The notes: a model not told the origin generated them from the letters alone. Shown: positions 17,225 through 26,228, counted from the stretch's first letter. The stretch is 64,000 nt of DNA from Janthinobacterium sp. (GCA_003133225.1 PKWL01000061.1:1-64000), one strand, 5' to 3'. Made by a program: numbers and translations.

Positions 17225-18472
17225 ATGCCGTCACACGTACAAGCCATTCCTTTACGTTTTCAGTCGCGTTGGGCGCGCTTTGCGGCCGTCGCTGGCCCGG
17301 GCATGGTTGTGATGCTTGCCGACACCGATGCGGGAAGCGTGATCACGGCGGCGCAAAGCGGCGCGCAATGGGGTTATCAACTTTTGCTATTGCAATTGCT
17401 ACTGGCGCCTATCCTGTTCGTTGTGCAAGAGTTAACGGTGCGCTTGGGTATCGTATCGGGCAAAGGACATGGCAACTTGATTCAGCAACATTTCGGACGT
17501 GCTTGGGCATGGCTCTCGGTATGCACTCTGGTCGTCGCTTGCATTGGCGCCTTGTTGAGCGAACTAAGTGGATTGGCGGGAGTCGGCCTGCTGTTTGGCG
17601 TACCCACATCGCTCACCATGACCGGCATCGTCGGCGGGCTCATTATCATGGCTTTCACGGGCTCATATCAGTCCGTGGAACGGATTGCATTGGGCATAGG
17701 CGCTTTTGAGCTGGTGTTCCTGGTTGTCGCGTGGCGCGCTCATCCCGATCCGGCGGCCATGTTGTCCGGTTCGCTGACCATTCCTTGGAAAGAACCAAAA
17801 TATTTGTATCTGGTAGCGGCGAATATCGGCGCCGTCATCATGCCTTGGATGGTGTTTTACCAACAATCCGCGGTGGTCGAGAAAAAATTGACCCCCTTTG
17901 ATCTGCGCGCTGCGCGGTGGGATACTGCGATCGGTGCGATCGTCACCCAAGTCATCATGGCGGCAGTGCTGATCGCGACGGCCGCCACATTAGGCAAAGC
18001 GAACGCAGGCGCCAATCTCGATTCCGTACAACAAATCGCCCAGGCAATTACTCCCACCCTCGGTGAGGGCGCAGGCAGGACATTGTTTGCGATGGGCATG
18101 ATCGGCTCGGCGTTAGTGGCGACCATCGTCGTCACACTCACGGCCGCGCGCACCCTGGGCGAAATATTAGGCGTGAAGCATTCTTTAGAACATGCACCAT
18201 GGGATGCGCCCTGGTTTTACGGCATGTACAGCGCATCCCTGATCGCCGGCGGCTTGTTCGTGGCGTCCGGCGTCAATCTGGTGCGTCTTAGCATCGGTGT
18301 CCAAGTAATGAATGCCCTATTACTGCCGATCGTACTTGGATTCCTATTTCTGCTTGCCCGACGTTTGCCAGAGCCTCACCGCCTGCAAGGGGGGTACGCG
18401 GTTGTTGCCGGATTGGTTATTTTGCTCTCGGCCGGGTTCGGCGTATACGCCGGCGTGTCAGGGCTCTGGTAG
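17225..18472 (+). CDS. Nramp-family divalent metal transporter with altered signature motifs
   Basis: This 415-residue membrane protein has about 11 transmembrane segments and the overall layout of Nramp/MntH transporters. The metal-site motif DPGN of helix 1 is replaced by DTDAGS (VMLADTDAGSVITAAQSG). In helix 6 the usual MPH motif reads MPWMVFYQQSAVVEKK. The first Asp is retained, but the Asn and His equivalents change, so substrate choice may differ from Mn2+/Fe2+. This subgroup is often annotated simply as an Nramp-family transporter. A Fur-like box lies upstream. It is divergent from nosZ and convergent with the amino-acid ABC genes. Family is confident, substrate unknown. Confidence 0.8.
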   Translation: MPSHVQAIPLRFQSRWARFAAVAGPGMVVMLADTDAGSVITAAQSGAQWGYQLLLLQLLLAPILFVVQELTVRLGIVSGKGHGNLIQQHFGRAWAWLSVCTLVVACIGALLSELSGLAGVGLLFGVPTSLTMTGIVGGLIIMAFTGSYQSVERIALGIGAFELVFLVVAWRAHPDPAAMLSGSLTIPWKEPKYLYLVAANIGAVIMPWMVFYQQSAVVEKKLTPFDLRAARWDTAIGAIVTQVIMAAVLIATAATLGKANAGANLDSVQQIAQAITPTLGEGAGRTLFAMGMIGSALVATIVVTLTAARTLGEILGVKHSLEHAPWDAPWFYGMYSASLIAGGLFVASGVNLVRLSIGVQVMNALLLPIVLGFLFLLARRLPEPHRLQGGYAVVAGLVILLSAGFGVYAGVSGLW

Positions 18473-18664
18473 AACGCATTTTGTAGCGGCCAAAGCATGG
18501 TTGCGCGGGCCACCATAACTAACCAGCACGTTTTGCGCCAGAGAGCGAAATTTGGGGGCCATCCGCGCCAGCGCGGGTGCACCGACCTCACCCGCCCATG
18601 CTTGATCGAAAAGTCCCTCCAGCAAGGCGAGGCAGTCGTCACCAGGGCTAACGATGCGCCTGCT
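18458..18664 (-). other. Open frame with coding-like composition downstream of the ABC permease
   Basis: A 68-codon frame without any ATG, GTG or TTG at its head follows and overlaps the permease end. It reads coherently (for example DDCLALLEGLFDQAWAGEVG, then RSLAQNVLVSYGGPRNHALA). It may be the C-terminal remnant of a longer gene or chance. I recognise no family. Confidence 0.25.
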
Positions 18665-19304
18665 CTAGCTTAAGTTCGAGGCTGCGTTGCAGATTTTCGA
18701 AACACAAGCTCAGACACCAATAGATGGCCGCCGCAGCCAGATAGAGCGGCAACGGGCGAAAAGTCACCGCAATTATTTCCTTGGTGGCCAACATCAGCTC
18801 GGTGACCGTAATTACCGATACCAGCGACGTATCTTTAATCAGGCTGATCAGGGTATTGCTCATGGACGGCACTGCAATACGGAGGGCCTGTGGCAGCACG
18901 ATGTAACGTAAGGTTTGCCAGTAGTTCAAGCCAATGCTATAGCTGGCGGCCCACTGGCCCTTGTTCACTCCCAAAATTGCACCACGCAAACTTTCAGACA
19001 GGTAGGCGCTAGCGTTGAGGCTGAGTGCTAGGATGCCGGCGACGAGCGGCGAGAAGTTGATGCCGATGGTCGGCAGGCCGTAATAAATGACAAAAATCTG
19101 TACCAACAGTGGCGTGCCACGCATCAGGCTAACGTAGATGGCGGCCGGCCAATGGATCAGACGTGATGGCAAGATACGCGCCACCGCGAGCGGAAAGCCG
19201 AGCAGCAATCCCCCCAGCATTGAGGCAATCGCAAAAATCAGTGTATAGACGGCACCCTTGACCAAGGTTGGCGCTGCTAGCTGCAGCATTTCCAATAATT
19301 CCAT
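18648..19304 (-). CDS. Polar amino acid ABC transporter permease
   Basis: This 218-residue inner-membrane subunit of the HisM/GlnP type has about five transmembrane segments, the N-terminal family motif LVKGAVYTLIFAI, and the EAA loop (a cytoplasmic stretch with GQWAASYSIGLNYWQTLRYI followed by VLPQALR) that contacts the ATPase. The sequence is close to cystine/polar amino-acid permeases. The periplasmic binding protein of the same system lies upstream at 19458-20264, separated by about 150 bases. No ATPase gene follows, so the system must borrow one or depend on a distant gene. Start ATG at 19304. Confidence 0.85.
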   Translation of the reverse strand: MELLEMLQLAAPTLVKGAVYTLIFAIASMLGGLLLGFPLAVARILPSRLIHWPAAIYVSLMRGTPLLVQIFVIYYGLPTIGINFSPLVAGILALSLNASAYLSESLRGAILGVNKGQWAASYSIGLNYWQTLRYIVLPQALRIAVPSMSNTLISLIKDTSLVSVITVTELMLATKEIIAVTFRPLPLYLAAAAIYWCLSLCFENLQRSLELKLEQAHR

Positions 19305-19457
19305 ATTGTTTCATTACCTATACCCGAGCGACGCCTAGCAAGCGCGCTTCGCTTTAATCGCCGCGCTCAGCGTACGGAAGGACTTGCACTGCGCCCGTGC
19401 CGGGCACGCAAGAACATCCCTCTAGTGCTCGGGGATGACGTACAGGTCAGTAACTCT

Positions 19458-20264
19458 TTATCGCGCTGTCGGTGTCTTGCTCACATCGATCCCAAACCAC
19501 TTGACCGACACTCGCTTGAAGCTGCCATCATTTAAGATATCATTGATTGCATGATTTAGAGCTGCTTGGAACTTCGGATTTCCTTTCCGGAACGGAATGC
19601 CAATCTGATCGATGTCGCCGATCGGGGCACCGGCTTTCAGAGAAAGTCCGGAGTTTTTTAACAGATAGCTTACCAGCAGGCTATCGTTCATTGCTGCATC
19701 GATCCGGCCGCTAGCTAGGTCAGCCAAATACTCAGCCGAACTGGGATAGGTCTTTACATCGATACCGGGAACGGCTTTGGCCTTTTGCTCAAAGTTCGTG
19801 CCCTGACCTAGGCCCAGTTTAAAACCCTTTAAGGATTCCAGGCTCGTAAAATTGCGCTTCTCATCTTTTCTGACGATCAGTTGTGCACTGGAGAGGGTGT
19901 ACGGCTGCGAAAAATCGAAGGCCTTTTGACGCGCTTCGGTGATCCCGACCTGATTTAGGATGACGTCGTATTTTCCTGCACCGAGCCCGGCCAGAATGCC
20001 GCTCCATTCAGTGGTGGTAAATTCTGGAGTCACCCCTAACTTGGCCGCCAACAATTTAGCGACATCGACTTCAAAGCCCTCCAACTGGCCGGTTTTCTGG
20101 TCTTTGAAATTAAATGGCGGGTAGCTGCCTTCCATCGCGACCTTCAAAGTTCCGCGCGTCTTTACGGTATCTAACAGATCCGCCGCGAAGACGCTGATGG
20201 CTAGGCCGCAGATCAGTATGGCAACTGCAAATTTGCCCAGTCTGGGCAGTGTCGTTGAGGGCAT
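19458..20264 (-). CDS. Periplasmic amino-acid (cystine-like) binding protein
   Basis: This 268-residue protein has a signal peptide (residues 1-27) and the SBP_bac_3 fold: GTLKVAMEGSYPPFNF, LEGFEVDVAKLLAAKLG, an NQVGITEARQKAFDFS stretch and SGRIDAAMNDSLLVSYLL. These match the FliY/TcyJ group that binds cystine and related polar amino acids; exact ligand is uncertain. The ATG at 20264 has GGAGG upstream. It is the first gene of the ABC set, with the permease downstream. The intergenic stretch up to 20494 contains no recognisable gene. Confidence 0.85.
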   Translation of the reverse strand: MPSTTLPRLGKFAVAILICGLAISVFAADLLDTVKTRGTLKVAMEGSYPPFNFKDQKTGQLEGFEVDVAKLLAAKLGVTPEFTTTEWSGILAGLGAGKYDVILNQVGITEARQKAFDFSQPYTLSSAQLIVRKDEKRNFTSLESLKGFKLGLGQGTNFEQKAKAVPGIDVKTYPSSAEYLADLASGRIDAAMNDSLLVSYLLKNSGLSLKAGAPIGDIDQIGIPFRKGNPKFQAALNHAINDILNDGSFKRVSVKWFGIDVSKTPTAR

Positions 20265-20494
20265 TTATATCCTCCAGTTTGAGGTGGGTAGAGGCGATGG
20301 TACGCTTTATGTTCAACAAATGTGAAGCCGATGTTTTTATTATGCCAAAGTTGCATATTACACTTCCTGGAATGGGCGCTGTTTTTTGCTTCATCTGGAA
20401 ATTTCCCGCAGGGGCCGAAACGCAATCCCCATAGCGAAATGCCCGGAAGCGGCTCAGTCCACCGGGTCTTTAGTCTACCCGCGCGGCAACAGCT

Positions 20495-21001
20495 TCAACT
20501 CAGCATCACGTAACGATCTTTTTGTCCTTTACCGAGCTCGACAAATAACGTGATGCGTTGGCTATCGATGCCGCTGATTTTGAGTCGTGTCACTTCCGAA
20601 ATGCGCAATCCACCAGCGTAAGCGGCCATCAGGATCGTGCGCTGCTTTAAGCTGCCGATGCATTCGAAGAAATGTGTAACTTCCTCACGGCTGAGGATCA
20701 CCGGAAGCTTGAACGGTTGCTTTGGCAGCGGTATTTCTTCCACTGCCCATTCGCGCTTGAGCGTGACCTTGTACCGGAACCGCAATGCAGAGGCGACCAT
20801 GCTAATGCTTTGAGGTGTTAGTTTCTTGACGTTTAGCAAGTGGAGTTGCCAGCTTCGGATCTCATCTGGGCCGAATTCGTCCGGCGATTGGCCGAAGTGT
20901 TTCGCGAAGGCGCAGACTTGGGTGAGATAAGATGACTGGGTATTTTTGGCGAAATTGCGGATGCCCATATCCTCCAGCATCCGTTGGCGTAACGGTGTCA
21001 T
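20495..21001 (-). pseudogene. Truncated tyrosine recombinase (IS91-associated integrase type)
   Basis: The product would be 168 residues: a core-binding SAM-like domain (MTPLRQRMLEDMGIRNFAKN, then TQSSYLTQVCAFAKHFG) and the beginning of the catalytic domain with the first catalytic Arg in YAGGLRISEVTRLK. It stops at KGQKDRYVMLS, where relatives continue for another ~100 residues with the HxxR and Tyr motifs. The catalytic Tyr is therefore absent and the gene cannot be active. Relatives of this type often accompany IS91-like transposases, but none is nearby. The start at 21001 fits the family; a frame extends to 21034. It opens a block of decayed DNA reaching 23.4 kb. Confidence 0.7.
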
Positions 21002-21198
21002 GGTAAAGCTCCTTTCAACAAAGAAAAATGTCAAACAGCGGCATCAGCTTTGCAGAAAGGAAGTAAATTTCAAGATTGGGCAATCAGTTGTTCATCGGTC
21101 AGAATTGACCGAGCGAACGCGACAAGGCGCGCAGTTGGAAATATATTCTGGCCAACTCGGGCAGCGAATCGGCAACGTTGCCGAAATCCGCTGCCGCG

Positions 21199-21540
21199 TT
21201 AGCGGCTTAGTGCAACTGTTCCACTGCGCCTCAAACCCCTCGTTCCATAGAACTGTGCGCCCTCGACGCGGCGCAGCGTCGCGGTCTTCCCTCCGACGGC
21301 GAGAAGCGCACCTCGTGGCCAATTGGCGATGGCGTCGCCGTCCGTATCAATCAGTAGCTCATACCGGGCCTCGGGCGCGAACGGCTCGGCAGTTGTAGGC
21401 CCGGCGGATTGAGCCCAACCGACGGATGAAAGTTCATAATGAAGATCGACCTGCCGGGTCTCCCGGCTTGGGAAAGGCATACAGATCAGTCAAGTCCCAG
21501 GCGGGCATCCGATGTTGGGACCCGAGTAATGGTGTGACAT
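21199..21540 (-). pseudogene. Broken DUF4331-family gene
   Basis: Starting at an ATG at 21540, the minus strand reads MSHHYSGPN and then breaks. A second frame gives DLTDLYAFPKPGDPAG and a third gives GPTTAEPFAPEARYELLIDT followed by DGDA. These three pieces in this order are the N-terminus of a DUF4331 protein, normally ~300 residues or more. After about 21380 only a short GGKTATLRRVEGAQ piece remains. At least two frameshifts and a large truncation make it a pseudogene. Nothing indicates its old function here. Confidence 0.65.
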
Positions 21541-21708
21541 CTATCTTCTCCTCTTGTTTGCTTTAGCCCAGGGTTGGCTGAATGCATGGCGACCCGGACG
21601 ACGCGCCACCAGGCCCCGATATTGACCTACGTCAGCGTTCACGCCATTGAGCCAGCACTGACCGGACATCGACAAACGCCTAAATCTGCATCCCATCCGG
21701 GCCGAGCG

Positions 21709-22158
21709 TTAACCGTACTTAACGTCCGTGCTTTGTCCGACCTCGATAAGATGTCCGTCAGGATCCCGGATGTAGCAGCGCCACTCGCCGTACTTCTCCA
21801 ACGGCTCCGTGATGAACTTGGCGCCTCGACTTGTCCACAATTTGTAGCACGCTTGAATATCCGCCACCCGGATATTCATAAAGCTGTTGATGTGGTTCGG
21901 GTCGGGGACGCTGAGGGTTACAGTCGGCTTGTCGGGGGTGGGCCCGCCTCCGACGTTGAGGATGAGCCATGTATTGGCGATCTGAACGTACCCAGGTGCG
22001 CCCTTGCTGTCGCCTCTGCTCAGGATGCGAGCGCCGAAGACCTTTTCGTAGTATCGAGCCGATCGCTCGATATCGGCGACGGTGAGAAAATACGTGATGC
22101 TGATCCCCTCGCGCGGGGGCATCTCATAGCTCTTCTGATCGATTTGTACGGCGTTCAT
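21709..22158 (-). CDS. VOC-family (glyoxalase/bleomycin-resistance) protein
   Basis: This 149-residue soluble protein has one vicinal-oxygen-chelate module pair: ITYFLTVADIERSARYYEKV at the start, WLILNVGGGPTPDKPTV in the middle, and the closing RCYIRDPDGHLIEVGQST with the metal Glu/His pattern of the second module. Members are dioxygenases, glyoxalases or binding proteins; this one cannot be assigned more closely. The ATG at 22158 has AAAGGAG nine bases upstream. It appears intact although it lies between a broken DUF4331 gene and a broken IS110 transposase, so it may be a passenger. Confidence 0.8.
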   Translation of the reverse strand: MNAVQIDQKSYEMPPREGISITYFLTVADIERSARYYEKVFGARILSRGDSKGAPGYVQIANTWLILNVGGGPTPDKPTVTLSVPDPNHINSFMNIRVADIQACYKLWTSRGAKFITEPLEKYGEWRCYIRDPDGHLIEVGQSTDVKYG

Positions 22159-22344
22159 TGATGACTCCTTTCGATACAGTGCTCATTACAAGTACAGTGT
22201 CCCGGGACTCGGTTTCCGCTGGAGGTGAATGACCGCGATTACAGTACTCAAGGTTGCTCCGACCAGCGACAGATTCATTAAGTCAGAAGCGCGACAACGA
22301 ATCAATTGGACTGGCCATGTGCCGATAAGTTTCAACTGCTTATT

Positions 22345-23383
22345 TCATCTTGGCCCGTTTTTTTGGATACTCATGGCTTCGCAGTCGACGCGAGGATCGT
22401 GATACGTCTCTTTGCGTGTGAGCATCAGATAGATCAATCGGATCATCTTGTGGGCAATGGCCACCATCGTCCTCTTGAATGTGTTTTTTGGATTATCAGG
22501 CTCTTGGTTTTGGCCGCCAGTGTGCTTTTGGTTTTGCTTGCCGCATTGGCGCATTCGCATACATGGACGCCCCCAGTTTGCAAGATCTTTTCACTTCATG
22601 ACGACGTGGCTAGGGCCTGGTGCGGCCCATGCGGCTAGGCCGTCGGCACAGCCGAAGCGGGTCATGTCGTCGCTGATTTCGATGAGGATCAGGGCGCTCG
22701 CAATCCGGTCAATGCCAGGAATTGTTTGCAGCAGGCGATGCGCCCATTCGTACAGTTTCATGGCATCCAGGACGTAGGCGTCGAGTTCGGCCAGTTCAAG
22801 CTTGAGTGCGTTGATATGCGCATGCAGATGCTTGAGTACGAATAAGTGGCGTGCGCTGAAGTCACCATCAAGCGGCGCTTGCAGGTTATCGCGCTTGAGC
22901 TTGAGTGCTCCACGCGACCTGTCAAGCGGCTGGTCGATGCCCACGCCCTCGATTAGGCCGGCCACCATGTCGCGCCGACACGCCGTTGATATCGCTAACT
23001 ACGCCGCCTTGTTTGATGCCGCCATCGTCGAGAACCTTGTGTAGGCGATTTATTTCGCTTGTGCGCATATGACTGAGCTTGCGCCGATAGAGCGACAAGA
23101 GGCGTAGTCCACGCAAATCCTGTGCTGGAACGAAGCTGCCGTGCACCATTTCGAAGCGTGCCAGCACGGCCAACCACTGTGAGTCGCTTAGGTCAGTTTT
23201 ATGGCCGCGAACATGTTTGACGAAATGCGTGTTGAACGACCGGGGCCATCGCCATGTACGGTAAAGTCCAAGCAACAATCTCCCATAATCGGACAGAGGA
23301 TCCATATTGTTGCCGGACAAAAGTTGCGCGGTGGCCAAGTCAAACACCGTTGTCCGCGGTTGAAGTTCGGCCGTCTCGATCAC
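22345..23383 (-). pseudogene. IS110-family transposase, frameshifted
   Basis: Pieces of one transposase lie in order on the minus strand. The N-terminal part (22922-23383) has the DEDD-type segment FVKHVRGHKTDLSDSQWLAV and SLYRRKLSHMRTSEINRLHK. The middle (22591-22968) has the C-terminal helix-hairpin-helix stretch LLQTIPGIDRIASALILIEI. The tail (22345-22560) has RTMVAIAHKMIRLIYLMLTR. They occupy different frames and the joint near 22570 seems deleted, so no full protein is made. IS110 elements lack clear terminal inverted repeats and none were found. The element sits directly upstream of the MIP18 gene at 23568. Confidence 0.8.
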
Positions 23384-23567
23384 AAAAAAAGTGAAAAATT
23401 GCCCCCTATTTTGGCATCAGAACGGGCGGGCTCAATTCGTGCCGAGAATGACGGCGATCCGCATCCGCCCCTACGGGCCAAACAGTTACCTAACAAATAT
23501 ATTGCGTCTAAAAATAAGTGGTGCTACGATGCAAAACATATATTCATATTACACCTTTAAGGATGTC

Positions 23568-23894
23568 ATGCTTATCGAAACCGCCATCACCGCGCCGCCG
23601 GACGCGGAAGCCGTTCGCGACATTTTGCGTCAAGTGATCGATCCCGAAGTGGGGATCAACATTGTCGATCTCGGTCTCGTGTATCTCATTGAGGCCACGC
23701 CCGAGCGGCTACGCGTCGAGATGACCATGACTTCCCCCGCTTGCCCGATGGGCGAGATGATCATCAACGAAGCCTGCGCTGTGCTCGCGGCGAGGTTGCC
23801 GGATACTTGCCAGCCGGATCTCCGACTCGTGTGGGAGCCACCCTGGGAGCCATCGATGATGAGCGAGGACAGCAGACGTCATTTCGGGTGGTAG
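23568..23894 (+). CDS. MIP18/DUF59-family Fe-S assembly protein
   Basis: This 108-residue cytoplasmic protein shows the DUF59/PaaD fold: LRQVIDPEVGINIVDLGLVY, then EMTMTSPACPMGEMI with the conserved Cys of the T-x-P-x-C-P motif, and LVWEPPWEPSMMSEDSRRHF at the C-terminus. Relatives help load Fe-S clusters, as SufT does, or assist phenylacetyl-CoA epoxidase (PaaD). The frame extends upstream, but the ATG at 23568 has AAGGA in front and fits family length. It precedes a DUF2249-like small gene and a membrane protein with little space, suggesting an operon. A second, SufT-type member lies at 36611-36961. Confidence 0.85.
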   Translation: MLIETAITAPPDAEAVRDILRQVIDPEVGINIVDLGLVYLIEATPERLRVEMTMTSPACPMGEMIINEACAVLAARLPDTCQPDLRLVWEPPWEPSMMSEDSRRHFGW

Positions 23895-23965
23895 CGAACG
23901 GCTCGTAAGGCTGGCAGTGACGGCTCTTACATTGGGCGCACGGATTTTCAAAGTAGGCACAGACC

Positions 23966-24112
23966 ATGACAGATACACAATACAGAAAATCCATCTTCGA
24001 TGCCATTGCCATCCCGCCGCAGGAGTGCCGCGGGCTAATGTTCGGCAGCTTTGATGACAATACGGCTCCCGACGTCGAGCCAGCTGCATGCACTAATCCA
24101 CCCAGCTTATGA
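23966..24112 (+). CDS. Small DUF2249-like protein, 48 residues
   Basis: The frame starts MTDTQYRKSIFDAIAIPPQE and continues CRGLMFGSFDDN. This resembles the opening of DUF2249 proteins (a D-x-R-x-x-P-P-x-x-R-H-P-x-I-F-x-x-F-D-x-L pattern). The rest of the ~75-residue domain is missing, and the product ends NPPSL. Its TGA overlaps the next ATG as ATGA, so translation of the membrane protein is coupled to it. DUF2249 genes frequently neighbour NnrS and hemerythrin genes in denitrifiers. It may be a shortened gene kept for coupling, or a remnant. Too short to judge a function. Confidence 0.5.
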   Translation: MTDTQYRKSIFDAIAIPPQECRGLMFGSFDDNTAPDVEPAACTNPPSL

Positions 24113-25200
24113 GCGACTTGCGCTCCGCTGCCCGCCTGTCACTTCTAGTGCTGGGGCTGCTCTGCCTGGTCGGCGGAGTGTTTGCAGGCTTATCGCGCTT
24201 GGCCTTCGAAGTGCCGGGGGCTGCAGCGTCGGGCTGGCACGCAGCGTTGATGATTTCCGCCTTCTTTGGCACCGTTACCAGCCTCGAACGGGCTGTTGCG
24301 CTTGGATCGAGCTGGGCCTATCTGGCGCCGGCCAGTGCCGGGCTCGCTGGCATAACTCTGCTCGCTGGCGCGCCACCGGCGCTGGCACAAATCCTAATGA
24401 CCGTTGCCGCCGCCACGCTGCTAGCTGGCAGTGCTCAAGTCTTGCGGCGCCTGGCGGCACCGTTTACCATTGTCTTGGCCATCGCTGCGCTGTGCTGGTT
24501 GTTTGGCAATCTTGCCTGGCTAGCGACGAGTGCCGTCACCGTCGCTGTACCGTGGTGGCTCGCTTTTCTCGTGCTGATCATTGCCGCCGAGCGTCTGGAA
24601 CTGACGCGCTTCCTGCCTACGCCGGTGGCGGCACAGCGACTATTTTTTGCCATCATCAGCGCCATAGTGGCCGGCGCCTTGGCCAGCTTCTGGTTCGAGA
24701 GTACAGGGCTCAGGCTTTTCGGCGCTGGCCTGCTGGCGCTTGCGTCATGGCTAATGCGCTATGACATCGCCCGGCTCAACGCGCACCAGCGTGGGCTCAC
24801 GCGCTTCATTGCAATCTGTCTGCTTTCCGGCTACGGCTGGCTCTTCTTCGCCGGCCTGCTTGGCCTCGCGGGTGGATTCCTGCCGGGCCACCCGTGGCGC
24901 GACGCTGCGTTGCATGGGATCGGGCTTGGCTTTATCTTTTCGATGGTGTTTGGACATGCGCCGATTATCGTCCCGGCGCTAACTCGGGTGAAGATTCCCT
25001 ATAGCCCGGCCTTCTACTTGCCTCTGCTGGCATTGCACGCATCGCTTGCCGTACGCGTCACGGGCGGCTTGATTGGAGATTTCGCGCTGCGGCGTGAAGG
25101 CGGCCTAGCCAACGCCTGCGCGCTTTTCATATTCGTTGCGGCCATGCTCACCGGTGCCGTACTCAGCCGGCGAAAGAGGGGGGCGGAGAACAGAACATGA
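24109..25200 (+). CDS. Polytopic membrane protein, NnrS-like
   Basis: This 363-residue integral membrane protein has about ten hydrophobic segments. Histidines within or at the ends of helices recur: GWHAALMISAFFGTVTSLER near residue 42, ALHGIGLGFIFSMVFGHAPI near 270, and LALHASLAV near 309. The H-G-x-G-x-G-F and F-G-H-A-P motifs resemble NnrS and heme-copper oxidase-like proteins that accompany NO metabolism genes. The closely placed upstream gene (ATGA overlap) is DUF2249-like. A second, different membrane protein of this general type lies at 1278-2576. Role in NO tolerance or copper handling is inference; no exact family name is claimed. Confidence 0.6.
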   Translation: MSDLRSAARLSLLVLGLLCLVGGVFAGLSRLAFEVPGAAASGWHAALMISAFFGTVTSLERAVALGSSWAYLAPASAGLAGITLLAGAPPALAQILMTVAAATLLAGSAQVLRRLAAPFTIVLAIAALCWLFGNLAWLATSAVTVAVPWWLAFLVLIIAAERLELTRFLPTPVAAQRLFFAIISAIVAGALASFWFESTGLRLFGAGLLALASWLMRYDIARLNAHQRGLTRFIAICLLSGYGWLFFAGLLGLAGGFLPGHPWRDAALHGIGLGFIFSMVFGHAPIIVPALTRVKIPYSPAFYLPLLALHASLAVRVTGGLIGDFALRREGGLANACALFIFVAAMLTGAVLSRRKRGAENRT

Positions 25201-25231
25201 TGAGCACCGCAAGAACATGATGAGCACCGCA
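25192..25231 (+). repeat. Perfect tandem duplication of 20 bases at the stop codon
   Basis: AGAACATGATGAGCACCGCA occurs twice in a row, and the first copy contains the stop codon of the membrane protein. It looks like a recent duplication; no function is seen. Confidence 0.9.
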
Positions 25232-25267
25232 CTCGCAATCAGATTTGGCGTGCAGCGATCATGCTAG

Positions 25268-25411
25268 ATGACCTCGACAGGCAAAAGTCCGCTACGGCAT
25301 CAAGACGCCCCCGTTGCAATTGCGCCGGTTCGGCCTGACAAGTTCTACGTGACGATCGAGTGGCAGGCACCGCCCACCTATTTCGGCACAAGCGGCTCTA
25401 CGGTTGTATGA
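25268..25411 (+). CDS. Possible small protein, 47 residues
   Basis: An ATG frame reads MTSTGKSPLRHQDAPVAIAP and continues VRPDKFYVTIEWQAPPTYFG. It lies between the membrane protein and erpA. Composition is protein-like, but there is no clear ribosome site and no family match, so it may be a remnant. Confidence 0.25.
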   Translation: MTSTGKSPLRHQDAPVAIAPVRPDKFYVTIEWQAPPTYFGTSGSTVV

Positions 25412-25468
25412 AGCTGTGAATATTATCTATCTTTGCCGGTTTATTGCTTGTACTTTTAGGAGTCTGAA

Positions 25469-25819
25469 ATGAATGCCAACGATGAAATGCCTGCGCCAAT
25501 TTTGTTTACCGATAACGCCGCAAGCAAAGTTGCACAACTGATTGCAGAAGAAGGCAACCCCAACCTGAAACTGCGCGTGTTCGTGCAGGGCGGCGGATGT
25601 TCCGGCTTCCAGTATGGCTTCACGTTTGACGAAACCGTAAATGAAGATGACACCACGATGACCAAGAATGGCGTTCTGCTGCTGATCGATTCGATGAGCT
25701 ACCAATACCTGCTTGGTGCCGAAATCGACTACAAGGACGATTTGGAAGGGGCACAGTTTCTGATCAAAAACCCGACCGCCGCCTCGACTTGCGGTTGTGG
25801 CTCATCGTTTTCAGTGTAA
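25469..25819 (+). CDS. erpA: Iron-sulfur cluster insertion protein ErpA
   Basis: This 116-residue A-type carrier takes Fe-S clusters to target enzymes. It has the family sequence [20 protein letters not shown] and the C-terminal CGCGSSFSV; the three conserved cysteines (one in GGGCSG, two in CGCG) bind the cluster. [14 protein letters not shown] favours ErpA over IscA. The ATG at 25469 is preceded by AGGAG. In nitrate-reducing bacteria ErpA feeds clusters to nitrate reductase and isoprenoid enzymes, so its presence in this island is reasonable, though erpA is also a housekeeping gene and may lie here by chance. Confidence 0.92.
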   Translation: MNANDEMPAPILFTDNAASKVAQLIAEEGNPNLKLRVFVQGGGCSGFQYGFTFDETVNEDDTTMTKNGVLLLIDSMSYQYLLGAEIDYKDDLEGAQFLIKNPTAASTCGCGSSFSV

Positions 25820-26122
25820 GTCTCTACGGCCCAGGTGGGGGCACTTTTTTCAAGTTAACCATATGCAACATATGCATAGCGCAAGTTGCACCGCAGCGGA
25901 AAATACTCAAAAATTGTCATTTACGTACGCCTTTCAATGCCCCACTTCACCAAAACGGAAGAACAGACGGCGTAAATTTACTTGAGCAAGGCGTGCTGCC
26001 GCCGATTTTTTTGACCGATTCGTCGCGTTTTCACTATAAAAACGTCCGCTTGCCGCGCAAATAAATTGGGCGTTTGCAAGTGATTGGTACTGTCAGGGCT
26101 GGCGGTCGATCCTGTGACGCGA

Positions 26123-26228
26123 ATTTTACGGCAGATCCGTTGCGCGCAAAGTTCCCAATATTTGTGACGCCCGCCCGGCTAAAAGATAGATAATATATAT
26201 TGCTTTAACTGAGGCTCTGCCGTAAAAT
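26123..26228. repeat. 106-bp stretch bounded by perfect 13-bp inverted repeats
   Basis: ATTTTACGGCAGA at 26123-26135 and TCTGCCGTAAAAT at 26216-26228 are exact reverse complements around 80 AT-rich bases. This resembles a miniature inverted-repeat element or a large hairpin. The rest of the 25820-26401 gap holds no recognisable gene. Confidence 0.6.
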
